NCBI GenBank assembly: GCA_000969725.1
Contig: JXSR01S047693.1
Direction: 5' to 3' (one strand)
From: Ophiothrix spiculata
Taxonomy: Eukaryota; Echinodermata; Ophiuroidea; Amphilepidida; Ophiotrichidae
DNA: 25,271 nucleotides
The notes beneath the pieces were generated by a model. It saw nothing but the letters and a program-made list of their open reading frames with translations. It was not told where the DNA came from and ran no database searches. A program made the translations under genes and the position numbers. Positions 9,601 through 21,600 of the stretch are shown piece by piece. Numbering within the stretch: position 1 is the stretch's first letter; every line of letters starts with the position of its first letter.

Positions 9601-12600
9601 GTTTTCACCGTGATTTTCAGCTCCAACAGTCCGTAATTTTATGGGAAAAAAGTACCCCCCCCCCCCGGAACCCCATCCCTTACGAACCAAAAAGAAAAAT
9701 CTATCTTTAAATATGTCCATTTTATGCACTTTGATGTTAAAATGTTAAAAAAAATTAAAACATAAATTGAAAGCTGTACCAAATGGCTCTTCTTCATTTT
9801 CAAAAATCTAAGAAGTAAAGCCCCGACCCCAAGCTAAGCATTTATAACAAATTTTTACATTCTTCACCCCTCAAAACTAATTTTGTATGTACTGGAAAAG
9901 GTGTTTCTTTTGAAAATAATATATAGAACAACAGAACTGAACAAAATGCATTAAATTTGTATCAAAATTTGGACAAAAATTAAATTTTGGATCCTTCTTT
10001 TGGTAAACTGTCCAGTAATTTGAGACCATATTCATGCTGGGTTTTAAAAACTGTTCTTATGCAATGCTTCTTTTTTATTTTGGTTGAAGTACAGATTTCC
10101 TTCTAAATTATTGGTATGCCTGAAAGTACACAGGATATCTGATATTGGTAGAGAAAAGATGGATTGTTCCTGCTGCATACTATGCAATCCACTGTCATAC
10201 ATGTAAGCCTATCTATAGCCTTCATTGTAACTAGGCCTTGAGAGATAGTAGGAGATAGTCCAAAATGCAAACTTTGTCTCGTGAGAGTGTGCTTGTTGAA
10301 AGCACTTTTGTGAAAAATTAATCAGACACTCTTTTATCCAGAATGAATTTTTTTCCTATATTTCTTTTCAGTGTAAATCAACAAGTTGTAGCGTTAAAAG
10401 AGATCCGCTTACAGCAAGAAGAAGGTACACCATTTACAGCAATACGAGAAGCGTCGCTACTCAAGGGTCTCAAACACGCAAACATCGTCTGTCTGCATGA
10501 CATCATACACACAAAAACTACACTCACATTTGTATTTGAATATGTAGTAAGTATTACTTGTGATGTCAATGCCACCGTCTTTCATATTTGTGGAATGGGA
10601 TAGTGGTATTCCAAAACTAACATTTTTGCAAAGTCCTAAATAGTCTAGAATCTTCAGCATGTCAATTTCACATGAGAAAATGAGGTACATAAATGAGTGA
10701 CTTTGATTTTTTAAGCAATGCATTATTATATGTACCACCATTAACCTTCTCCAGATATATACTATTTGAATAGTCAAATTTAAAATTTAAAAGATCCTGA
10801 CAAATACCAGGTGTCCTAAAAAAAGGTTACATGTAGACAATTGATTGTGTGCAAAAACTGTAGAAGTTGGAGAAATGAAACTTTGTTCAAATTATATCAA
10901 CTCTCTCTATGACCAGCACTTCATTTAAATTATTTTAACATTTTTGGCACGCTAGTATGAAAGCGCTCAACTGTTATGTGATCTAAATTAAGAAATTGAG
11001 TAGTTGAATTGGACGAGTGGATACGGTATCTCATTTTTATCGGACCTTTCCTAAATTTAAATATGTCACGTAAGCTAAAGCTTCTCATCATGCAGAGAAT
11101 TGTTCAAAATTTACACACAAGTTTGCAGTTACAGTGTTAAAGAAGTAATGTCACCCATGAAAAATTAATTATGCTTATTGCAGTATTCTTCAACTTTCGC
11201 GCTACAATTTGATTTACTGGTTCAATACAAACAACACATTTTGGAATGCATGAAATGCATGTATCCCTCATTTGTATAATAGCTATACTTGATTTCAATT
11301 ATTTTTAATTGAAAATTGAATCAAATTTGGTTCCAAATAAACTCTGATTCTGCAACGTTCAGTTAAAAAAGGTTTGCACATTAGGCCAAAAAAAAAATTG
11401 TTTGATTGCCCTTTCCGACCGACCAAAAAAATTGAAAAATCCTGGTCACGTTTTTTTTTTTTTTTTTTTAGAACCAGAATTTGCAATTTTTGAAGTTTTA
11501 TGGGTGTAAGTCTTGTTTTAAAACTGTCGAAAACATCGCAAACTTGAAATAAACCCCCGCATATCGTAGCTAAATTTGCCAAGCTGCGCTCCGTATCGTG
11601 TCTGAAAGTAACTAGGTTTCAACGGGCGATTCGTGCACATGTATGGTAAAAATTAACCAGGTAAAATATTGCAAAATATAAATAATATATAAATAATACA
11701 TTTTTTATAAGTTTAATTTGATTTGATTTTAGAAAACTAAATATTTTTAAAACTTGTAAGCGTTAAAAAATAAAAATATAATAAAATATTTCGTATTAAG
11801 CATTTACTTCTGTTGCGCGATAAATATTTATGCATGAACCGATTGGTAGAATTCGTATAACAACATGGCGGCTTACGGGTATGCTGTATCGTATACGGCT
11901 GTCAAAGGAGCTACAATTCTTTGCAGTAAAGTATGTACTGTCGACCTCGAAGAGACATTTAAAGGATTGTTTAAGAATTCGGGTGTTTCTGAGAGACTGT
12001 CCTGATAGCTGAGATTGGTGTTTCGAAGGGCCCAAATGGAAATTGAGCTCCTTGTTTTCCCAATGTGTGCATGAAGACTTGAAGTAAATAAAAATATACA
12101 AAAACTTTGCAGAGTTCATTATATATTAAATGTTGTGTACTTGAAGCAAAATTACTTTTAACTTGTGAAGTATACTGTTCCAGGCTTAGCATATTTTTAA
12201 GAAAAAAACATTGTCAGAGTATGTACGGTTATAAATATGTATGCTTGACATTGAATTTATTTCACAGTATTCATTAGAATCTTGTTCCATTAAAAAACAA
12301 AAAAGAAAATCGACCTACCGACCCAAATTTTTTTTGAGGTGCAAGGGCAATCAAACATTTTTTTTTTTGGCCTTAACTCAACTCCCAAATGCCTAAAAGC
12401 TATCTAAGTCCGAATATGTCATGCAAAAATGTCCTGTTCCTCTCATTCCGGTCCATGTCCAGCTATAGCAAGCCACCGAGTATGACCTGCCATGGCAGCA
12501 CTTTCGTGCCCATCTGTACCCCCTGTCTATGACGTATTTGGACTTTTTCTTGATATTTGCTTGTTGGATACATACATACATTATAACACTTGTAAAGCGC

Positions 12601-15549
12601 TGTTACATCTAGATCAAAGCGCTATGGATTTTGTTGGACTGTGACGTGTTAGGGTATAAGGTTATTATTCTAATGAATTTGAATTAATTCGTTTCTGACA
12701 TATGTATCTACCTTTGTTGATAACTCAAAAAATAATAATGCTGTGATATCAAAAATTTTAGAACATCTAGAAAAGAATTGTAATATAAATTAAGCATGTT
12801 TCGTTTCTCCAACTTCTACAGTTTTTGCCCACAATCATTTTTCTACATGTAACCATTTTTGGGACACCTGGTATTTACGCAACTTGGAAAAACACAAAGT
12901 GAATTTAAATTAATAACAGTTCAGAACATGTGACCACGATGTTTGTTATGAACCTCATGATTTGTTTAGAGTAAACTTGAAGGATTTGTGTTTGTTAATC
13001 TGTCACATATTGTGAACCATTATGACGAAACCAAATTTAGTTTAGGTCAATAATATTTGTCAATACCAAATTCAGTTTAAATAAATGGTAATATTATTCC
13101 AATTTTTATATTCTTTCCATGACATCTATATATGCAAGCCAAAAATTTATTGGTATGGAATCATTCACGGACGTCATATAATAATCAAATTCATGATTTG
13201 AGGCAAATATTTTGGTATGGTTTATGTCAAGTTCAAACATACATCACACATAAGGCAAACTTCAGTAAGTTGGTAAATGGAAACATTTATTAAAGCTATG
13301 TAGTGCCTATTTTTTTCATTTTGATATTTGGAAACTTGTCGCATTATCTCCTAATCAGAATCAAAATTGTGGCCAGGATGTTGAATAGATCGGAACCTCA
13401 ATCAAAAAATTTGTGTGGAGTCTCTTATTATTTTAAGTGCTTATTGGTATCACATTATTATCTTTCAATTGTAAAAAAATTGCATCATAGAATCTAGTTG
13501 TTTTGAGGTGTTTCAGTGGCGCTAGCCTTGCGGCCAGTCAGGATGTTGCACAGATCAGACTATCATTGCAGGAATTGATAAGCCTATTGTGGGCCGTGTA
13601 GTCAGTGGGTGGAATGCAATATAGGCAATGGAAATGTTTATGCATACATAGGTGGTCGTCGTAGTCATTCTGTTTCTCAGAAATGAAATGATTCCAGACA
13701 TGATTTTCAAAATTGTTGTTGTTTTTGAAATCTGCGATAGATGTTGTATTGGTTTTTGAAATCTTAATATATTGTCTCCAAAATACATGTAGGCCTGCGT
13801 GTGACATTATCAAGAGAAAGTGTCACAAGTCGGTGGTATTGATCTTTTATTAGGCCTACAACTTGTATATTAAAAATACTATATTTGGAAACAAACTGCA
13901 GAATCAGATTCAGATTTATTAACATCATATAACACGGTAGCCTAGATGGAAAAAAAACAAGCATGCAATATTTTAACAAGAAAGCAATTTGGTAGTGATT
14001 ATACCCATGGAAGAGATGGGCTAACAAACTGCTGATTGGGGGATAGTATTCAACAAATCATGTAATAACGAATAGGGCTCTAGAAAACATCAGCATACAA
14101 ACAGGCAGGAGTGGAATCACATGCATTTCAATTCACGTTCATTTGACATCAGGTTCCAGAGATATAGATCTTGTACATAACTTTAAAAAAATTTAAAGCA
14201 ATAATTTTCAACCTTTATTGTCCTGTTTCTCGAATGTTGGACTCATTATATAACATATTGTTTTTTGCCCAAGTACTGGATAATATTTGAAGAAGAAGCT
14301 CCATACATTTTAGCAGGGTTTAAGATTAGGGCCATGGTTAGGACTATGGTTTATAGTTTGATTTAGAGTAAGGGATAATTTAATTATTTTACGGTTGCCT
14401 TTAGGGTTTTGGTCTAGTTCTCAAAATCATCTCAAGTATACCAGGGGTGTCGGAACCGTGTGGGCCATGTGGGCTTTGGCTGCACAACTTTTCGGCAAGA
14501 AAAATAAAAAATTAAAAAATTAAATTAATTTATTATGGTCCTAGCATAAATAAACACAATAAGGTACTATACATAATTATTTTTAGTAACCATGGTAACG
14601 TCCTGTCTTCTTGGGCTTATACAGAGGGGCAACAGTTTTACCAGTGGCCATAACACTTTTATTTTCCTTGCGACACCCCTGAAGTATACCTTTTTGATTT
14701 TTGTCTTTCTACAGAACACAGATCTCAGCGCCTACCTAGAGAAACACAACGGTGGTTTAAACCCACACAATGTGAAACTCTTCTTATTTCAACTCCTCCG
14801 AGGGCTTTCATTTTGTCATCAAAGACGCATCCTGCACAGAGATTTAAAACCTCAGAATTTACTGATTGGTGAGACGGGAGAACTCAAATTAGCAGATTTC
14901 GGTAAGTTACCATGATTGCAGAATGGGAGCTTGTAATAGCTTGGATTAAATGCAAGAATAAGGTCCTTTCAGTGTCTCTTATAACAATGTTTGTAATCAC
15001 AGCCGTGAAAAGACATAAAAAAACACAGAAAATGTTTCTACTCCAGATATTTGCTACCAGACACAGCTATTTATTTACTCAAATGTGACTTCCCTAAAAA
15101 TTTCTGTATCTCAAATAAACAAATTTCAAAGTATAGACCTCTGGAAAGGCAGCCATTACTGACAGTTTCATGCATACCCTCGCTTATCGCTCATTGGGTA
15201 CACATCATCAGATGTATCTCAAATACAAATTTTATAAAATGAGCCTGTAAATTAGTAGTGTTAACAACAATCAGAGCAATTTGTTTCATTTTTATAGATG
15301 GGAGTCATTATTTATATTCTTGAAGCCAAAGTCCGCTTACCACTTAAAACCTGAAACTGAAAATAAAATGTTTCCTGTTTTTGATATTCTCTCCACTGTT
15401 AGGTTTAGCAAGAGCCAAGTCAATACCCAGCAGAACATACTCACATGAAGTTGTCACGTTATGGTACAGGCCGCCAGATGTACTCCTAGGCTCTACAGAC
15501 TACTCCACATCTCTTGATATCTGGTAAGGATGGATTGATGATTAATTGG

Positions 15550-15645
<96 letters not shown>

Positions 15646-18600
15646 GATCAGGTGACTGATTGTGACATAACAGAACAGACCACTTCATTTGATTCAGTGA
15701 GGAGTCAAATTTGGCCAATACCTTCATGTACTTGTGATGGGCATTTCCTTTGATTGAATTGTTTGTTTTGATGTAGTCTATGTTCAGTGTCACCGGTTAA
15801 CCATATTTTGTACTGAAGAAGTGAATCATTGTATTAAATGATAAGTCAACCTTAAGTTTGACCTGTAGAAAGTACTTGACAACTTCAACCACTTCCCAAA
15901 CTTGGCTACATCCTATGACTATATCTAAAAACCAAGATGTCAAAATAGCTACTTTCTTCAATGCTTGGATGGTACTAACGTCCCACTAAGGTAACAGGTT
16001 CTTTTTGAAGTAGGCGTGTTGATCCCCTTTGACCAATATTATGATTGTGAATCTCTTTGCACTATCACTGTAGACCTATACTCTATAAACCTTGATATGC
16101 AACAAGCAATCAAACTCTGTTACGAGATCCATAGCATATCCCTTGTATTCTACAACATTGTGAACTGGTGTTTTTGTATTGCATAAGAGACTAGAAATGA
16201 TTAATTAAGATTGATGAAGACCAAATCACTGATGTATTAATACTTTTGTACATGAATTGTTCATGATTATGGTATCATTTTGGCTAATTTTGTTGCCGCC
16301 ACATGGAAAAAAATTGAATATTAGTTCATTTGAATATTCAGCAAGATGGGGTATGTGATTATCATTTGAAAATAAGGACTAATATACTTCAACGTATGGT
16401 CATATTGGTTTAGATGCGTTAATCGGCTGCTTCTTGCATACTTCAAAGTTTATAGTGTATATATGCAATTCAAACAATATCAGATTAATACTTACAGGTT
16501 AATAAATGCGCGAGTGAAATGAGACTAAATCAATGCACGCGCGGTAAATTTTGATGCGTCCAATTCACGAGGCCCGTAGGGGCCGAGTGCATTGGACAGC
16601 AATCCAAATTAACCGCAAGTGCATTGATTTTGTCTCATTTCACGAGCATTATGGAATGCAAATTCATAAACCAAAAAAAAACAAGACAAAAAAATAAGAG
16701 TAAAGAAATAAGGCCTATAATATGACTATCAAAATCCAAAACTTCTCTAAACTAAACAAATAATCACCCAACAAAAACAATGAAACATTCATATGCACTA
16801 AACGCCCGCCACGCAAACTGGAACGCAACAAGCGCAGTGCAAATCCACTGCACTCCACGTTATATTCTTGCATCCTGATTGGTTAGGTCACACATGCAGC
16901 ACACGCGAAGTGTATGAATAGATTGTAAAGTACTCTTTCTGTCTTGAAAATCTAGAATTGATAATGCTGAGCAGATGATTAACATGTACTAGTTGTAAGG
17001 TTTTCATGTTACAAAATTGTCTTAATAATTGTAAACATTGATTGACACAACATGCAAACTTGGTAAAAACGTACACAAAAGTTCCTTCTTGCCATGTTTT
17101 TAGATAGATCTAACCATTTTGGTGCAGAAAACTTTCACAATTTATTTTGGCAAATTTGACTCAAACTGAATGCTTACTGGAAACACTTGTATTAATCTGA
17201 CTTTGTTACACAAAGGTGTCAATAAGTCATTTCACACAAAACCCTCTTGTCTATATATTCTGTTTATTTTTCTAAACTATTTTTGTTTTCTGGATATCGC
17301 TTTATACGGTTTATGTTTATACAACCACAGTAAGCATAAGGTCAAAACACCAATAGGCCTACTTCTTGGGCCTACTTCTCAAGTCACAGCCCATGTTATT
17401 TTATTTAGGACACACTGGACCATTTTCTCAGAAGAGTTTTTGATTAGATCATGGAAATAGTAGATTAAATAGATGACCACATGTAGTGATTTTTCTCTGT
17501 ATGAAATACTGCTTCTATTTCCTAGTTCAGGTTTCATGTGGGATGCTAATATTCAATTGCATTTATTTCCTTTAAATAATGCTTCACAATATTTACAAAT
17601 TAGCAAACTGTCAGATGATAGGCCAAATTTAAGCTCGTCATATGTGGGCATTGTCAGACGCTTGTAATATATAGTACTGAGTTGAAGATCTCTGGTTAAA
17701 ACTATGGACCTAAAGTAACTAAACTTTAGCTATTTTACTGAGAGGCGCAGTAACTGAAGGATCATAGTTTTAGTCCAGAGTTTTATTCGCACGTAAATCC
17801 TTGCGTGAAGGTTGCTTCCCGTATTTGGTGAATGACGCAGCTGTAAATAATGTTTCAAAATCCCTAAATAGACTTTCAAAACCCGTAAATAGTCTTTTTC
17901 AAAGAACTAAATTACACCTTTTCTCAAGGAGGTTGAAACTATTTGAAATTCAGTTATTGGAATTACACCAATCAACACGCTTAACTTTATTAATACAATA
18001 AATAAAATCATATATTTTAAACGGTATTATGAACACCGGTGTGATAATCTTAATAACGTTTTCAGTATATTCAATCGTTGTTAACATTGTTTTATGTCAA
18101 TTTGTATTTTTTTCACAGGGGTGTTGGTTGTATATTTCTAGAAATGTTAAATGGTCATCCAACTTTCCCAGGCATGAGGGACTACAAAGATCAACTAGAA
18201 AAAATATGCAGGGTAGGTTTGTAAGAGAGATTGAAGAGTTGGTGAGGGGAAGGTATTTGGGAGGGGTAAATGGGAGGGAGGGGAGAACATAATAGAGAGG
18301 AAATGGTAGAAAGGAGACAGTTATATTGTGATCAACTAAAATGATTAATACTAGAAAATGCGCAGGGTGGGTTAACAGAGGGATAGAAGAGTGGATGAAG
18401 GAAGATATTGGAGGGCTGAGCACTCAGGAGGAAAACAGGACATATATTGTACAAATGCTTACTGCTTGTGAGGGCAATAGTGAAAAATATCTGCCTAGGG
18501 TGCCTGAAGACTGTGTACGTAATATTACCTGATGACTAAGAAGAGATGTTATCTACAGTGATCAACTTCAGAATAATGCAGGGTAGGATAATAATGAATA

Positions 18601-21600
18601 GATAAATGGGAAAAGATAGGAATGGAGACTGAGGAAGTTTACAGGAAAGTTTCAAAGGAGGTAGAGAGTGTAGGAAGAGAAGGGGGAAGAAAGATGAATG
18701 GATCATCTTACCCAAATGAGTTAGTACCAAGAAGTTATAGGGGGGAACAGGGTTTCTCCGCCATTTTGATTTCATCGCCGTGTAAATCCAATGGGACGCC
18801 AGCCATCTTGGATTGTCGCTCATGGAGGGTGAGTTATTGTACCTCCGGCATTTTACGGCTCCGCGTGCAACACTTCGAAAGTCTTCGCAACGGATTAGCG
18901 GGAAATTTGGCGTACTTTAATCAAAGCAAGTCGCAATGCACGCTATATGAAACACAGACACAGTTTGCGCGTGAAACAAAATGCACACGCTATATATGCG
19001 TCAGTTGAAGATTTACGCGATCTGCCTGGATATTGGGTCAAATTCCGAATATATGAGCGACACAAGATGGCGGAGTAACCCTGTTCCCCCCTATAACTTC
19101 CTTGGTTAGTACACATTAGAAGAATATAAAAGCAATAAATAATACAGGAAATCATCTACAATATTCAAGACCTACAGATGAGTTTTGATGAAACCAAACT
19201 ACATTTGAAATTTCCCATATTCTTTAGCTTTGTAAATGCAAACCATTCCAACTGTAGCAGACTTGCACAATTACATTACCATTAAGAAACATATATTTCA
19301 CCTCAAATGGAATTTGTATTTTTCACCTTCCAGGTTCTGGGCACACCATCAGATAACACATATCCAGGTGTTTCTAGATTACCGCACTACAAATGTATCA
19401 CACGCAAAACACACAAATCTCAGAGGTTAAGAGATGCAGTACCAAAGTAAGTACCTATCTTATTTCAAAGCTGGCTGCCTATTGGTCCAAAGTTACATTC
19501 TGATACATGTTTAGCCAATCAGAATGCTGGAAAGAGAACACATCTCAGAGGTTAAGAGATGCAGTACCAAAGTAGGTACCAATCGTATATGTGCTGATTA
19601 TATTTCTGAAATATAGCTATTTCAGGTCAAATATCCACTTATTTCAATTCAACCAATGATCTGAAAAGGCAAATTACTTCAAATGTCCATATTGCTAAAT
19701 AATGTCAAATTAGTTTGATTAATTTTACAACTGTGAAACCGAATGTTTCATAGTGACTTCAAGTTTCACTGTTTTATAGTTTCTACTTGCATCTTGCAAT
19801 TAAGTCAGAATTTGTGTTAAAAAGTCTATTTATATGGCTTTAGTTTGCATGCAACATTTTTTGATATTCTTATAGAACTATTTTTGACTCAAATCTTAAA
19901 ATAAATGGTGTAAAATGTTTCATCATTACATTAAGAACCATCCAATATTTTAATTCTATATCAATACAAAGACATGTTCATTGTTCATTGAACATTTTAA
20001 TTGAAAAAGGGTTTTTGAAGTATATCCATAGAGAAGATTCCACGTGTATTTACTAAAGCATTTAAGTTACCTGTTCTGTTTTGAAAGCTTTTTATCTCTA
20101 TTGATACAGTACATGATATAATTGTATGGGCCTATATTCCCTGTAATGATTATGGAAGACAAAATAATTGTTGAAAAATCTTGGCTAGAAATCTGAAGAG
20201 AAAGAAGATTATTTTCACTAATTCATTTAGGGTACAGAGACATACAAAATCAGGCTTAAAAATCCTCAATACTGGCAGTGAATAAGAAGTTGCTTTGAAC
20301 AATAATCTATGCAGACTTGTCATGCAGGCTGATGTGAGCAAAACGCATGGTCATACGCATGAGTATAAGAACGTGTAAGATCGCGTTTAATTAAAGCACA
20401 AGATAATAGGCGGAGGAAGCAGGGGGGACGGGGGGACATGTCCCCCCCCCTAAATTTTTCGAGGGGGGGACGGACCCCCTCAAAAAATCAAGAAGAAAGG
20501 GAAAGAATATTGTAAATTTCCCTATGTTTTGATCCATTAAATATGAAATTTCAAAAAAATTTGCGCGCTTCGCGTGAAATTTCAGTAACAAATTGCAATT
20601 TTTGCACAAATTTCAAAATTTTTAACAATTTGTAGCTGAAATTAGCCGATTTGGCAAAATTTTTCCGCGCGCTACGCGCGCATTACAAAATAGCATAATT
20701 TTCCTCCGACGATTTTTGCTCAAAAAATTAGCCGTCCCCCCCTAAAATTTCAACCTTCCGCCGCCAATGCACAAGATACAGTACGCCAGAAAGTATGCTT
20801 AAAGCTTGGGATAAAACTTTAGAAATTGTGTCCAACATAAATTGGTATCAACTCATACATGTCCAGCATCCCTTTCTGTGCTAAGCATCCTTAAATGAAG
20901 AGTGGTTTCCTTAATAGCATACTAATTCATGTGAACCTACTTCAAATTAAACTGGAAATGTTATTGTATCATTCCGATTAACAAATGAACAAGACATGCA
21001 TATTTGACCTCTGCCGATCCCCTTTGGGCTGAAACGTCATTTCTCAATTTCAAAGTTATTGCTTTTGCGATGTGATTTCCAGTTTCAAAATGATTTTAAA
21101 ATCTTACCGGATTATCCCAAAATTGCTCTCCATTGGTGGTTCAATCTTGTGATATACCCGGAGGGGGGGGGAAGGCTTGAATTTGGTTTGGGTAGGAATG
21201 TGCCTCTGCAAAATTTGAAAAGCCACCCATCCAAATGCCAATTTTCTAGCAAAAGTGACCTATCTATATATCTCAAATTTTGAATAAAGTGCATTCAAAA
21301 ATTGCATGTTTTGCCCAAATTTGCAATATTTTACCATAAATTTTCTAAAGTTTTGTAAAAAATACTCTGATTTATGCCTGGATTTTGAGCAAAGTTTTGA
21401 AAAACACACACCAAATTTTGTGAAGAAAAAGGACCAAGTGAAATACCAGAGAGCCTGATTTTGCTACCCGAATTTTCGACACGTCCCCATAACCCCTTTT
21501 ATACTAAGTAAAGTAGCCCCCGGGATATGACGAAAGCAAGTTCAAACTGGTTAAATCTTCTAAATCTACCAACTTGATGTATATATGTTTGTCTAACCTT

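Larger units (their letters stand above)
10807..12871. mobile_element. Mariner-like element, 2.07 kb, degenerate or non-autonomous
   Basis: Inverted repeats of about 75 bp (10807-10881 and 12798-12871) begin CCAGGTGTCC and share GGTTACATGTAGA and GCAAAAACTGTAGAAGTTGG. TA flanks both ends (10805-10806 and 12872-12873), as expected for Tc1/mariner. No transposase ORF with a DDE/D core is visible on either strand, so the copy is either decayed or filled with other DNA, including the nested Harbinger-type element. Confidence 0.8.
10547..14714 (+). other. Intron 3 (4168 bp)
   Basis: Donor GTAAGT, acceptor TTTTGTCTTTCTACAG. It contains the mariner-like and nested Harbinger-type elements and a hAT element next to exon 4. 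The stretch 12874-14433 shows no bounded repeat or gene; a CAGATTCAGATTTATTAACA segment near 13903 looks repetitive but has no visible ends. Confidence 0.75.
15524..18118 (+). other. Intron 5 (2595 bp)
   Basis: Donor GTAAGG, acceptor TTTTTTTCACAG. It contains the (TTGA)n tract and two hairpins. The stretches 15645-16504, 16651-17689 and 17781-18118 hold no recognised gene; 16671-16713 is A-rich. Confidence 0.8.

Noticed and set aside
13513..13540. CAGTGGCGCTAGCC as a further hAT end
   Set aside because: No partner terminus or target duplication could be found nearby.
14320..14420. Telomere-like TTAGGG traces
   Set aside because: Scattered TTAGG words without a tandem period; not an interstitial telomere.
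15542..15793. Minus-strand ORF with an Asn-Gln-Ser-Ile repeat
   Set aside because: It is the (TTGA)n microsatellite read in frame, not a gene.
18097..18423. 108-codon minus-strand ORF rich in Pro/Ser/Leu
   Set aside because: It lies opposite exon 6 and the purine-rich repeat; its composition is explained by the pyrimidine-rich complement.
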